From contig CAMDDP010000024.1 of NCBI GenBank assembly GCA_945892775.1, positions 1 through 47,618 of the forward strand: a stretch of 47,618 bases of DNA. Direction: 5' to 3'. The notes under the pieces are model-generated. The model saw only the letters and a list, made by a program, of their open reading frames with translations. It made no database searches and was not told the origin of the DNA. This DNA comes from Chitinophaga pinensis (lineage in GTDB: Bacteria > Bacteroidota > Bacteroidia > Chitinophagales > UBA10324). Positions 9,001-16,474 of the stretch are shown one piece after another (the first letter of the stretch is position 1; each line of letters begins with the position of its first letter). The translations under genes were made by a program, and so were the position numbers.

Positions 9001-9526
9001 GAATTCCATGCCGTTGTAATTCTATGTAGTAATCGTCACCAAAATTATCGACCCACCAACGAAATTCTTTTTCAGCTTCAGATTCGCCCCTGCTAAGAAT
9101 GCTCTTCGGAACAATTCCTCCTAAACAACAAGTGCTGGCAATCAATCCATTCTTATGTTGCAACAAAACAGCTTTATCAATTCGTGGCCTACCATAAAAC
9201 CCTTCCATAAAACCAATTGAGCTCAGTTTTATTAAATTCTTGTACCCTACATCATCTTTTGCCAATATTAATTGATGGTATCGAACAGAATCAGTTCTAT
9301 CAATGTGATTATTGCATAAATAAAATTCGCATCCTACAATTGGTAGAATTCCTTTTTTATGAGCTGTACTTACAAATTGAAATACACCAAACATATTTCC
9401 ATGATCAGTAATAGCGACTGCTTTTTGTTTATCACTAATAGCTTTAGCCAGTAACTTTTCAATATTAGAAGCCCCATCAAGCAATGAAAATTGAGTATGA
9501 TTATGAAGGTGGGAAAATTCGGGCAT
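6083..9526 (-). CDS. dnaE: DNA polymerase III subunit alpha
   Basis: 1147 residues, the normal size for DnaE. The PHP domain (1 to about 210) keeps its metal-ligand motifs: H8-N-H10, D41-H42, C66-E67, and D201-S-H203. The polymerase core has GPGRGSAAGS (351-360) and the catalytic pair D393/D395 in PDMDIDF, followed by the long fingers and helix-hairpin-helix region; an OB fold near 990-1080 (VVLIGLITEV...) ends the protein. It is the replicative polymerase of the holoenzyme. The intact PHP motif contrasts with E. coli DnaE, where these residues are lost, and suggests a possible intrinsic PHP 3'-5' exonuclease. No epsilon exonuclease domain is fused. It stands alone, 97 bases downstream of the SUI1 gene on the same strand. 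Confidence 0.98.
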   Translation of the reverse strand: MPEFSHLHNHTQFSLLDGASNIEKLLAKAISDKQKAVAITDHGNMFGVFQFVSTAHKKGILPIVGCEFYLCNNHIDRTDSVRYHQLILAKDDVGYKNLIKLSSIGFMEGFYGRPRIDKAVLLQHKNGLIASTCCLGGIVPKSILSRGESEAEKEFRWWVDNFGDDYYIELQRHGIPEQDKVNEVLVRWSRKYNVKIIATNDSHYVNENDSEAQDILLCIQMGKDFNDPNRMRFSGSQYFLKTQEEMATLFADLPEALDNTNEIVSKITNLKLERDILLPAYSVPANYPDQQSYLEYLTYQGAKNRYGEINEEVRTRLEYELKVIQNMKFAGYFLIVQDFIAAAKDLGVSVGPGRGSAAGSAVAYCTGITNIDPIKYQLLFERFLNPERVSMPDMDIDFDDKGRQKVIDYVVEKYGRNQVAQIITFGTMGPKMAVKDVSRVLGLPLMEANRIAKMIPETPGMSFLKAYKESKDLSDLKQNPSSPLVEKTLRIAEILEGCSRHSGVHAAGIIIAPNDIREYIPVSKNKESNLFVTQYSGKYIESAGMLKMDFLGLKTLSIMKDAILFIKKNNKVEIDLDKIPLDDFKTLELFQRGEMTGVFQFESTGMREYLKLLKPTNIEDLIAMNALYRPGPIGKIPEYIARKHGRSPISYPHAMIKDILEPTFGIMVYQEQIMQVAQKMANYTLGAADLLRKAMGKKNVEEMQKHRAIFSEGAMKNGVTQQEASDVYDAMEKFAEYGFNRSHSVAYAVIAFQTSYLKAHYPAEFMASALTHNMTSVEEMQKFLSDCKRLNIKTLGPDINDSEEVFAVKNGDIRFALTAVKGVGDSAVNSLIEERNLNGPYKGIFDLAKRIGGKGVNKKLLEALIYAGGFDCFTNVHRAQYFATPPGERVNMIEKAFRLATGNTSEKKSMTSSLFGDTVHDAPKEPVFPQVEPLNQFEKLHKEKEVTGMFLSGHPLDDYRREINAFRTCPVNLLDNFRGQDVVLIGLITEVNHRTAKNGNPFGSFKLEDFESEILVAVFGKAYLETNKYFQHVGMMVLVRGKYTERRDIADKFEFYVNSIELLSDVRTNLVKKLVMRFELGSVNDEFIKKIIGIQQNHKGRIPLYLEVHDVADEIKLNLISKELYVSYDENFLKYISDIREAELALN

Positions 9527-9623
9527 TATATATTTGTCTGTTTAGCAATAATAAAGTTAGCTATTGATGAATCAAGCAAAATGTTGATTATAAAATAGAA
9601 ATGTGGAGAAGTTTCAATAACAA

Positions 9624-9953
9624 TTATCTAACATTATACCCCTCAGCTTTCAAAATAATAATTACCCTATCCTTTTGACTCCCCTGAATAATTACCTGAC
9701 CATCTTTAGAGGAACCACCCGTTCCAACCTTGGTTTTCAACAGTTTACACAATGCCTCAAGCCCATCTTCACTTCCGATAAAACCATCAATAAGTGTAAC
9801 TGTTTTTCCAGCCCGCATTTTTGAATCAAGCTTCACAATCAACTTTTGCATTTTTGGAGGAAAGGTTTGCTCAAACGGCTTATTATTTTCCTGGTAATTA
9901 AAATTAGTATTGGTAGAGTAAACAACTCCAGTTCGGTTTTTATTTTTCGACAT
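9624..9953 (-). CDS. SUI1/YciH-family translation initiation factor
   Basis: 109 residues from the ATG at 9953 (a TTG two codons upstream is less likely). The basic N-terminus is followed by a SUI1 fold: VKLDSKMRAGKTVTLIDGF, then LCKLLKTKVGTGGSSKDG, and the end QGSQKDRVIIILKAEG. These are the conserved features of the eIF1-like family, including the GTGGS loop that contacts the ribosome in eIF1. In bacteria the family (YciH in E. coli) is non-essential and is thought to affect start-codon fidelity. It sits between the lipid kinase gene and dnaE on the same strand, with 43 bases to the former. Confidence 0.92.
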   Translation of the reverse strand: MSKNKNRTGVVYSTNTNFNYQENNKPFEQTFPPKMQKLIVKLDSKMRAGKTVTLIDGFIGSEDGLEALCKLLKTKVGTGGSSKDGQVIIQGSQKDRVIIILKAEGYNVR

Positions 9954-9996
9954 CTTCAATTAATTAAAAATGAAAAAAATTTAGTACAAGAATAAA

Positions 9997-10875
9997 TTAA
10001 TTAGGCACAATAACATTAAGATAACCTGGAAGAATTTTAAAATGGGCTGTATTCTCTACCATTAATAGTTCGCCATCAATGTGGGCAAATAATTTGCCTT
10101 TGAAATGAACCTTTGCAGTGTTTGATTTTACAAGGTGAAAAAAATTGCGACTCATTCTTCCGCTTGAAAGTGCGGCTAAAACCAAAGCGGTTCCGAATTG
10201 AATTTGATTAGAGTATGGAAGACAAACAGTAATCATATTTCCATCTTGAACACTCGCCTCGGGGGTAAGTGTAATATTGTAACCGAACTGTGATGCATTA
10301 AAAACATTTATAAAAGCAAATTTGTTTTCCAATATTTTATCCCCTGATTCTATCTTCATTTGAACGGGTTTGTAAAACAAAAAGTCACGAAAAACATACC
10401 AGGCATAAGGAAAAAAACCACGCATCTTATTTCCTTGAAAAGAATGAATAATCTCGCCAGTAAATCCAACTCCAGCATTGCTAAGAAATAAATTTTCATT
10501 CAACATTCCAGCATCCATTTGAATAGATTTTCCATTGAGTAATTGCCTCAATGCTTTAAAAGGATTCAATGAAATCTTAAAATGCCGAGCCAATCCATTT
10601 CCAGATCCTAGCGGAATAATTCCGAGTGCCGAATTTGAACGAGCAATACCACGAGCCACTTCATTTAATGTCCCGTCACCACCTACTGCAACAACCACAT
10701 CAATATTTTTTTCAGATTCTTCTCTTGCCAATTCAATGGCATGGCCAGCTCTTTCAGTAAATAGAATTTTATATTCAGCCGATACATTTTTAAATAACGA
10801 TTCAATCAGTAAAGGAATGTTTTTTTTTCGGCTTACCCCTGAAATAGGATTGATAATGAAGGAATATCTTTTCAC
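9997..10875 (-). CDS. Diacylglycerol/lipid kinase (DagK/YegS family)
   Basis: 292 residues. The N-terminal domain has NPISG (8-12) and the nucleotide-binding GGDGTLNEV motif (around 65-73), then LGSGNGLARHF, the diagnostic lipid-kinase signatures; the C-terminal beta-sandwich follows and ends LNVIVPN. It should phosphorylate diacylglycerol or a related lipid at the inner face of the membrane. The start is GTG at 10875, and it overlaps the stop of the LtaS-like gene by four bases (GTGA), so translation is probably coupled. This pairing suggests it returns diacylglycerol released by the neighbour to phosphatidic acid (inference from the known LtaS-DgkB link in Gram-positives). Confidence 0.93.
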   Translation of the reverse strand: MKRYSFIINPISGVSRKKNIPLLIESLFKNVSAEYKILFTERAGHAIELAREESEKNIDVVVAVGGDGTLNEVARGIARSNSALGIIPLGSGNGLARHFKISLNPFKALRQLLNGKSIQMDAGMLNENLFLSNAGVGFTGEIIHSFQGNKMRGFFPYAWYVFRDFLFYKPVQMKIESGDKILENKFAFINVFNASQFGYNITLTPEASVQDGNMITVCLPYSNQIQFGTALVLAALSSGRMSRNFFHLVKSNTAKVHFKGKLFAHIDGELLMVENTAHFKILPGYLNVIVPN

Positions 10876-12782
10876 CGATTAGACAAAGTGTTATGAATAA
10901 TATTTGAATTAAAAACCTGAATATATGCTTCCAATTTAGTGCTCATTTTTTTTGAAATCTGCTGTCGTTCATTCACTAAATTATTCCCTAATAGCGGATC
11001 GCTAATATAATCGTATAGCTCCAAAGATTTCTTTCCATCATGCAATAAAACATAATGACCATCAATGATTTGAAATATATTTCCAAGAGAACTAACTGTA
11101 AAACTATCTTTTCCATTTGAAAATACATCTTGACCAAATGAAACAAAATCTCCTTTGAAGCCCACATAACTTAAAATGGTTGGAAGCAAATCTGTTTGGT
11201 CTATCAATTCATCATTTCTTCCTTTCAGAAAATTATTTCCAGGTTGATAAAGAACAATCGGAATGCGATACATCCCTACTCTTGTTTTATAAAACTCATC
11301 AGATGTTGGTCCAGTATGATCTGCAGTAATTACAAATAGCGTGTTATTGAACCACGAGTATTCAGAAGCCTTTTTAAAAAATTCTCTTAAAGAGTAATCG
11401 GTGTATTGAATCACCTCTTCTATTGGTTCCTTACCTTTTCTAAATTTACCCCGATACTTTTCTGGTATGGTAAATGGATGATGAGAGGTTAATGAAAAAA
11501 TTGCGCCTAAAAATGGCTCCTTCATTTTATTCATCTTATCAATTGAGAACTTAAAAAAAGGCTCATCAAAAATCCCCCAAACATTATCGTCATCGGCACT
11601 ATTTCCATATTCATCTTTGCCATAATAATTATCAAATCCAGCACTCATTATATATCTCCTAAAATTCATTGTGCCGTTTGCACCACCGTGAAAGAAAGAA
11701 CCGCTATAACCATACTCTTTTAGATAGGTTGCCAAACTATTCATTTTCAAATTCGGATAGCTACTATAATTTAGCAGAGGTTCATTAATTAAACAAGGAA
11801 CTGATGAAAGAACAGCAGGAATTCCCTCAATAGACTTTTTTCCATTTGCCCATCCGTTGGTGAATACCATTCCTTTTTGCATCAATGAATCAAAGAAAGG
11901 CATGCACCCATCATTGCCATTTAAATACCCGCTGTATTCTTTGGAAAAACTTTCGAGAACAAGAACAACTACATTTAATTTTTTCTTTTCTGGATTAAAA
12001 ACACTCGTCGACTTTCCATTGAATGATTGTACTATATTACAATACCGATTTGCTTCTTCATTGGTTAAATATTTTTTCTCTACCAATTTTTTATATTCTA
12101 AAGAATACAATAAGGTGAAAGAAGTATTCTGAGCAAGTGCATTCAGCGAAGTCCGGAAATGCGAATCACCACTATTCGGATTCAATGCTTCTGAAAAAAT
12201 ACTTCCTCTTGCAGCCATTAATAAAAAAGGAACAATAAGAAGGGAGTATAGATATCTTTTTTTACTAAGCACTTTAAAATCAAAGCAAACTGTATTCATA
12301 CGAAAAGTTTTTCGGTATAAAAAATCTGCGAGAAAAAACATGCCAATGATCAATAATAATAAATACCAGAAATCACGAATAAATACAGGTATTAATGTTG
12401 GAGCATCGTGTTCCATGAACACAATGTCACTGGTTATTCGCTTGAAAGAATATTTAAAATAAGCAAAATCAGATCCTTCAAAAATTAAGGCAACAATATT
12501 TATTGAATAGAAAAGTATTTTAAGAATGCTTTGATAAGCCCTTTTTTCCCAATAGAAATTAGGAATCAGATGCAGTAAAATAAATAAACTATTCAGCACA
12601 ATAATTACTGAAATATCATAGCGAATTCCATAAATAAAAATCCAACATCCTTCAGAAAATGAAATAGGTGGAAACAAATCGGCATTGAAAAAATAAAACA
12701 AGACTCTGCATATTGAAAATAGTAAAAGCAAAATCCCCAACCTCTTTAATAAGATGATGATGTGTTGAAAGTCTCTAAACAT
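10872..12782 (-). CDS. LtaS/MdoB-like sulfatase-fold membrane transferase
   Basis: 636 residues. About five membrane segments fill the first 200 residues (near 10-34, 45-70, 87-105, 133-155, 176-195); the extracytoplasmic sulfatase-fold domain runs from about 268 to the end. Metal-site motifs are present: LES (E277), FHGG (365), SHHP (433-436) and ADH (D488, H489). The expected nucleophile lies in GKKSIEG: Ser317 where LtaS/OpgB proteins usually have Thr. Family members move phosphoglycerol or phosphoethanolamine from a phospholipid to a glycan or lipid, or hydrolyse esters. Bacteroidota make no lipoteichoic acid, so the acceptor is unknown. It overlaps the lipid kinase gene (GTGA). Confidence 0.92.
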   Translation of the reverse strand: MFRDFQHIIILLKRLGILLLLFSICRVLFYFFNADLFPPISFSEGCWIFIYGIRYDISVIIVLNSLFILLHLIPNFYWEKRAYQSILKILFYSINIVALIFEGSDFAYFKYSFKRITSDIVFMEHDAPTLIPVFIRDFWYLLLLIIGMFFLADFLYRKTFRMNTVCFDFKVLSKKRYLYSLLIVPFLLMAARGSIFSEALNPNSGDSHFRTSLNALAQNTSFTLLYSLEYKKLVEKKYLTNEEANRYCNIVQSFNGKSTSVFNPEKKKLNVVVLVLESFSKEYSGYLNGNDGCMPFFDSLMQKGMVFTNGWANGKKSIEGIPAVLSSVPCLINEPLLNYSSYPNLKMNSLATYLKEYGYSGSFFHGGANGTMNFRRYIMSAGFDNYYGKDEYGNSADDDNVWGIFDEPFFKFSIDKMNKMKEPFLGAIFSLTSHHPFTIPEKYRGKFRKGKEPIEEVIQYTDYSLREFFKKASEYSWFNNTLFVITADHTGPTSDEFYKTRVGMYRIPIVLYQPGNNFLKGRNDELIDQTDLLPTILSYVGFKGDFVSFGQDVFSNGKDSFTVSSLGNIFQIIDGHYVLLHDGKKSLELYDYISDPLLGNNLVNERQQISKKMSTKLEAYIQVFNSNIIHNTLSNR

Positions 12783-12832
12783 AAATTGAATTTGAAAAGC
12801 GAAAACTAAACGATAAAAATTCCAGGACGAAT

Positions 12833-13669
12833 TTACTTTACCGCTTTCAAACTTAAATCGAGACTAGTATAGCTATGTGTGAGTGCACCTACTGAAATAA
12901 AGTCAACTCCAGTTTCAGCATAAGAACGAATAGTTTCTAAGGTTATTCCGCCGGAAACTTCTGTTTCATACTTTCCGCCAATCAACTTCAATGCCTCACG
13001 AATTAAATCGGGTTTAAAATTATCGAGCATAATGCAATTAACTTTTCCAATTTCTAAAACTTGTTTAATTTCTTCAAGATTTCTTGTTTCAATTTCAATT
13101 GGAATATCTATGTTTTTTTCTTTTAAATATTCATTCGCCCTTAAGATCGCTTGTTTAATTCCGCCTGTATAATCAACATGATTATCTTTTATCAAAATCA
13201 TATCATATAAACCAAACCGATGATTTTCTCCACCACCAATTTTAACCGCCCACTTTTCTGCAGCACGAAAAAGGGGTGTTGTTTTTCTGGTATCTAAAAT
13301 TTTTGCTTTGGTTCCCGCAACTGCATCTACATATTTATTGGTAAGCGTTGCAATGCCACTCATGCGTTGCATGCAGTTCAACACTAATCGTTCACACGAT
13401 AAAATACTTCTTTCATCTCCCTCTACTTCTAAAATTTTATTGCCAACCATAATCGGTGAGCCGTCATTAATAAAAACTTTTACCTCGAGTGTAGGATTGT
13501 AATACCAGAAAATCATCTTAGCCAACTCAACACCTGCCACTATTCCAACATCTTTTGCCCAAAGATTTGCTTTCCCAACTTGTTCTTCAGAAATGGTAGA
13601 AAGCGAAGTGTGGTCTCCTTCACGAATGTCCTCTTCAAAAGCGGATAAAATAAATTCTTTCCAGTCCAC
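12833..13669 (-). CDS. nadC: Nicotinate-nucleotide pyrophosphorylase (carboxylating)
   Basis: 278 residues, the normal length for quinolinate phosphoribosyltransferase. Characteristic stretches are visible: EDIREGDHTS near the N-terminus, ILDTRKTTP (substrate-binding Arg/Lys), KIGGGENHRFGLYDMILIKDNH, and the C-terminal EVSGGI and GVDFISVGALTHS. It converts quinolinate and PRPP to nicotinate mononucleotide, CO2 and pyrophosphate in de novo NAD synthesis. The start is GTG at 13669, immediately after the stop of the DUF4783 gene (TAA then GTG), so the two are surely co-transcribed. nadA and nadB are not in the window. Confidence 0.97.
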   Translation of the reverse strand: MDWKEFILSAFEEDIREGDHTSLSTISEEQVGKANLWAKDVGIVAGVELAKMIFWYYNPTLEVKVFINDGSPIMVGNKILEVEGDERSILSCERLVLNCMQRMSGIATLTNKYVDAVAGTKAKILDTRKTTPLFRAAEKWAVKIGGGENHRFGLYDMILIKDNHVDYTGGIKQAILRANEYLKEKNIDIPIEIETRNLEEIKQVLEIGKVNCIMLDNFKPDLIREALKLIGGKYETEVSGGITLETIRSYAETGVDFISVGALTHSYTSLDLSLKAVK

Positions 13670-14065
13670 TTATTGCTTTTCGAATCGAAGTTCTTTAATT
13701 AAACTAACTCCAGATTTATTACGAACTAAAAAATATACTCTAAACGAACCCCCACTACTAATTAAAGTTCCAATTCCATACTGAGAACCCTCAGGAGAAG
13801 TTCCTCGATGAATAAGATTAAATGATTTTGCAGGATACTTCATTAAAAAATCACGAACAACCATTTGTGCTTGCGCCTTGCTATAAACCGATTCTTTATC
13901 AAGAATAGTTACATCTAAACTAGAGTCAAAATATTGGGATAATGCACCTGAATTACCGCTTCTAATAGCTGAAGCTATGGTGTCTAATACATCAGCAGAA
14001 CTAACTGATTTTGATGCGGACACAAAAAATGCAACAAAAAATGCAATGGAGATTATTTTTTTCAT
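13670..14065 (-). CDS. DUF4783 domain-containing secreted protein
   Basis: 131 residues with a signal peptide (MKKIISIAFFVAFFVSASKS region). The rest is a small NTF2-like fold as expected for DUF4783: helices near 25-50 (VLDTIASAIRSGNSGALSQYF), SKAQAQMVVRDFL, then strands SFNLIHRG, YGIGTLIS, FRVYFLV and a final IKELRFEK. No function is known for the family. It is the first gene of a two-gene unit with nadC, with no bases between stop and start; a similar arrangement is common in Bacteroidota as far as I recall, but a link to NAD synthesis is not shown. Confidence 0.85.
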   Translation of the reverse strand: MKKIISIAFFVAFFVSASKSVSSADVLDTIASAIRSGNSGALSQYFDSSLDVTILDKESVYSKAQAQMVVRDFLMKYPAKSFNLIHRGTSPEGSQYGIGTLISSGGSFRVYFLVRNKSGVSLIKELRFEKQ

Positions 14066-14235
14066 TTGTTTGAAATGAGTGTTTTGTTTCTACGCTAATC
14101 CTTAAGTCCAAATTCTTTGCCAAATATATAATTCTTCAAAAATAGGTTGGAAATGATTAATTATGGTGTTCAATTAAAATCTTCTTTCCAACATCGTATT
14201 CAGCATTGAATTTTCAGCATAGTTTTGCGCTCCTA

Positions 14236-15759
14236 ATGAAAAAAGTTATATTGATAATAATGGACGGATGGGGAATTGGCCAAGTTCCTCAATCTGATGC
14301 AATATTGCAATCCAAATCAACATATGTAAAAAGCCTATACTCTCGTTTTTCAAACACAAAACTTATTACTTATGGCGAAGATGTTGGCTTACCTGAAGGT
14401 CAAATGGGTAATTCTGAAGTTGGGCATTTGAACATTGGTGCTGGAAGAATTGTTTATCAGGAGTTAGTCAGAATAAATAAATCAGTTAAAGAAAAAACTT
14501 TGAATGAAAATGCATCCTTATTGAATGCATTCAGTTATGTGAAACATAAAAATTGCAACCTGCATTTAATCGGCTTAGTTTCAAATGGCGGAGTACATTC
14601 TTCCATTGAACATTTAAAAGCGCTGCTTGATATTGCAAAAGAAAATGAAGTGAAAAATATTTTTGTCCATGTATTTACTGATGGCCGTGATACTGATCCT
14701 AAAAGTGGATACGGTTTTATTGAAGAACTTCAAAATCACCTATTAAAATCAGGCGGAACCATTGCTTCGTTAATAGGCAGATATTATGCAATGGATAGAG
14801 ACAACAGATGGGAAAGAGTGAAATTAGCGTACGATTTATTAGTGAATGGCACCGGTGAAAAGAGTAAAAATATTTTACAATCAATAACCGAGTCTTATAA
14901 GAATGGCGTAACCGATGAATTTATAAAACCAATTATTTGTGTAGATGAAAACGGATTGCCTAATGCCACGATTAAAGAAAATGATGCCGTCATTTGCTTC
15001 AACTTCAGAACCGACCGTTGCAGAGAAATAACAAAAGCGCTCACACAACAGGCATATCCTGAACAACAAATGAAGCCACTGAAGCTTCATTATACCACGA
15101 TGACTATTTATGATCATGCGTTTAATAATGTATTCAACATTTTTAATAACGAAGATTTAAACCTGACTTTAGGCGAAGTAGTTTCATTAAATGGATTTAA
15201 ACAAATAAGAATTTCAGAAACTGAAAAATATCCGCACGTTACTTTTTTCTTTTCAGGTGGAAGAGAAAAGCCGTTTGAAGGAGAGACCAGAATTATGATT
15301 CCCTCAGCAAAAGTGGCCACTTATAATTTAAAACCTCAGATGAGCGCAAGTGAAGTAAAAAATGCAATCTTGTTGGAGTTGAATAATAAAAGTGCCGATT
15401 TTATTTGTTTGAATTTTGCCAATGCCGATATGGTTGGTCACACCGGTGATTTTAATGCCGTAATGAAAGCAATAGAAACAGTTGACCAATGCGTCGAGGA
15501 GGTAGTTGAAACAGCATTAAATAATGACTATACCATTTTCTTAACTGCTGATCATGGCAATGCTGATTACATGATAAATGAAGATGGAACACCAAATACC
15601 GCACACACAAAAAATCTGGTTCCTTTCTTTTTTATTGATCGCGATTATAACCCATTACTTCGGCCCGGAAAATTATCGGACCTCGCTCCTACTATTTTAA
15701 AAGTAATGGGAATTGAACAACCCAAAGAAATGACCGGTGAACCCTTAATCATAGAATGA
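14236..15759 (+). CDS. gpmI: 2,3-bisphosphoglycerate-independent phosphoglycerate mutase
   Basis: 507 residues from the ATG at 14236 (MKKVILIIMDGWG), the start used across the family; an upstream TTG at 14206 would add ten unlikely residues. The phosphatase half has the metal ligand D10 and the nucleophile Ser60 in GQMGNSEVGH; the transferase half has HVFTDGRDTDP and RYYAMDRDNRWER; the phosphatase domain closes with NFANADMVGHTG and LTADHGNADYM. It interconverts 3- and 2-phosphoglycerate in glycolysis, using two Mn ions. It is divergent from DUF4783-nadC and overlaps the following lipoprotein gene by four bases (ATGA). Confidence 0.97.
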   Translation: MKKVILIIMDGWGIGQVPQSDAILQSKSTYVKSLYSRFSNTKLITYGEDVGLPEGQMGNSEVGHLNIGAGRIVYQELVRINKSVKEKTLNENASLLNAFSYVKHKNCNLHLIGLVSNGGVHSSIEHLKALLDIAKENEVKNIFVHVFTDGRDTDPKSGYGFIEELQNHLLKSGGTIASLIGRYYAMDRDNRWERVKLAYDLLVNGTGEKSKNILQSITESYKNGVTDEFIKPIICVDENGLPNATIKENDAVICFNFRTDRCREITKALTQQAYPEQQMKPLKLHYTTMTIYDHAFNNVFNIFNNEDLNLTLGEVVSLNGFKQIRISETEKYPHVTFFFSGGREKPFEGETRIMIPSAKVATYNLKPQMSASEVKNAILLELNNKSADFICLNFANADMVGHTGDFNAVMKAIETVDQCVEEVVETALNNDYTIFLTADHGNADYMINEDGTPNTAHTKNLVPFFFIDRDYNPLLRPGKLSDLAPTILKVMGIEQPKEMTGEPLIIE

Positions 15760-16322
15760 AAAAACTACTCATAGCCATAATAATTATTTTAACTTTTAAC
15801 TCTTGCACTGACCATACTAAATCGGCAATGGAAAATAATTATTTTGATTTAAGCAAATTCCTAAATAATGAATTAGTAATATTAAATGAACGACCATTAT
15901 CAGTTTTAAAAACTGCTATTGTAAATGGGCAATCAGAACAGCATCGCTACCTTTCTATAAATTGGAAAAGAGAACTTGAAAGTTTTTTTTCTGCTGACAT
16001 TCATACAAATTCTTTCAATAAAAAATACCTTGTTGATACAACTTTTATTTCAACCGACAGCAGTAAAACAACTGTGCTTCGATACATTGCCAATGATGAA
16101 GAATTAAAAACACGAGTTCTTGAAATTCATTTTAATAAAGATGGAAATGTGGAAATGATAAAAGCAGAATTGTATTCAAAAAATTTTATAGCCAACTTAA
16201 GCGAAAGTCTAATCTATAAACCTGGAAAATTTTACAGCATCACCAATCATGAAGAATCAGATTGGTTTGGAACTGATGAATTTATTATTGAAGGACAAAT
16301 TTCAAAAAACCCTATCAATTAA
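15756..16322 (+). CDS. Hypothetical lipoprotein
   Basis: 188 residues. A lipobox (LTFNSC, Cys17) follows a hydrophobic leader, so it should be a lipid-anchored envelope protein. The rest is a mixed alpha/beta domain with charged, unremarkable sequence (ISINWKRELESFF, LDTTFIST, VLEIHFNKDGNVEMIKAEL, and an aromatic-rich end). I do not recognise a family. Translation is coupled to gpmI by the ATGA overlap, and the pattern seems more a matter of operon packing than of function. A 152-base gap separates it from the next gene. Confidence 0.8.
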   Translation: MKKLLIAIIIILTFNSCTDHTKSAMENNYFDLSKFLNNELVILNERPLSVLKTAIVNGQSEQHRYLSINWKRELESFFSADIHTNSFNKKYLVDTTFISTDSSKTTVLRYIANDEELKTRVLEIHFNKDGNVEMIKAELYSKNFIANLSESLIYKPGKFYSITNHEESDWFGTDEFIIEGQISKNPIN

Positions 16323-16474
16323 TATAATTAGAGTCAATTCGTTTTTAAAAATCGACTAATAAAAACCCATCAGTTGCCTTACAGCCTAAATAAAACATTT
16401 AGGCATTAAATATTCTCATTCAGCAACAAAATAAATTTTATTTCGTAACAAATCCCCACTTAACAACATAGCGC

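Noticed and set aside
16323-16474. Possible hairpin terminator after the gpmI-linked lipoprotein gene
   Set aside because: The AGTC/GACT pairing is broken and mostly A/T; too weak to call.
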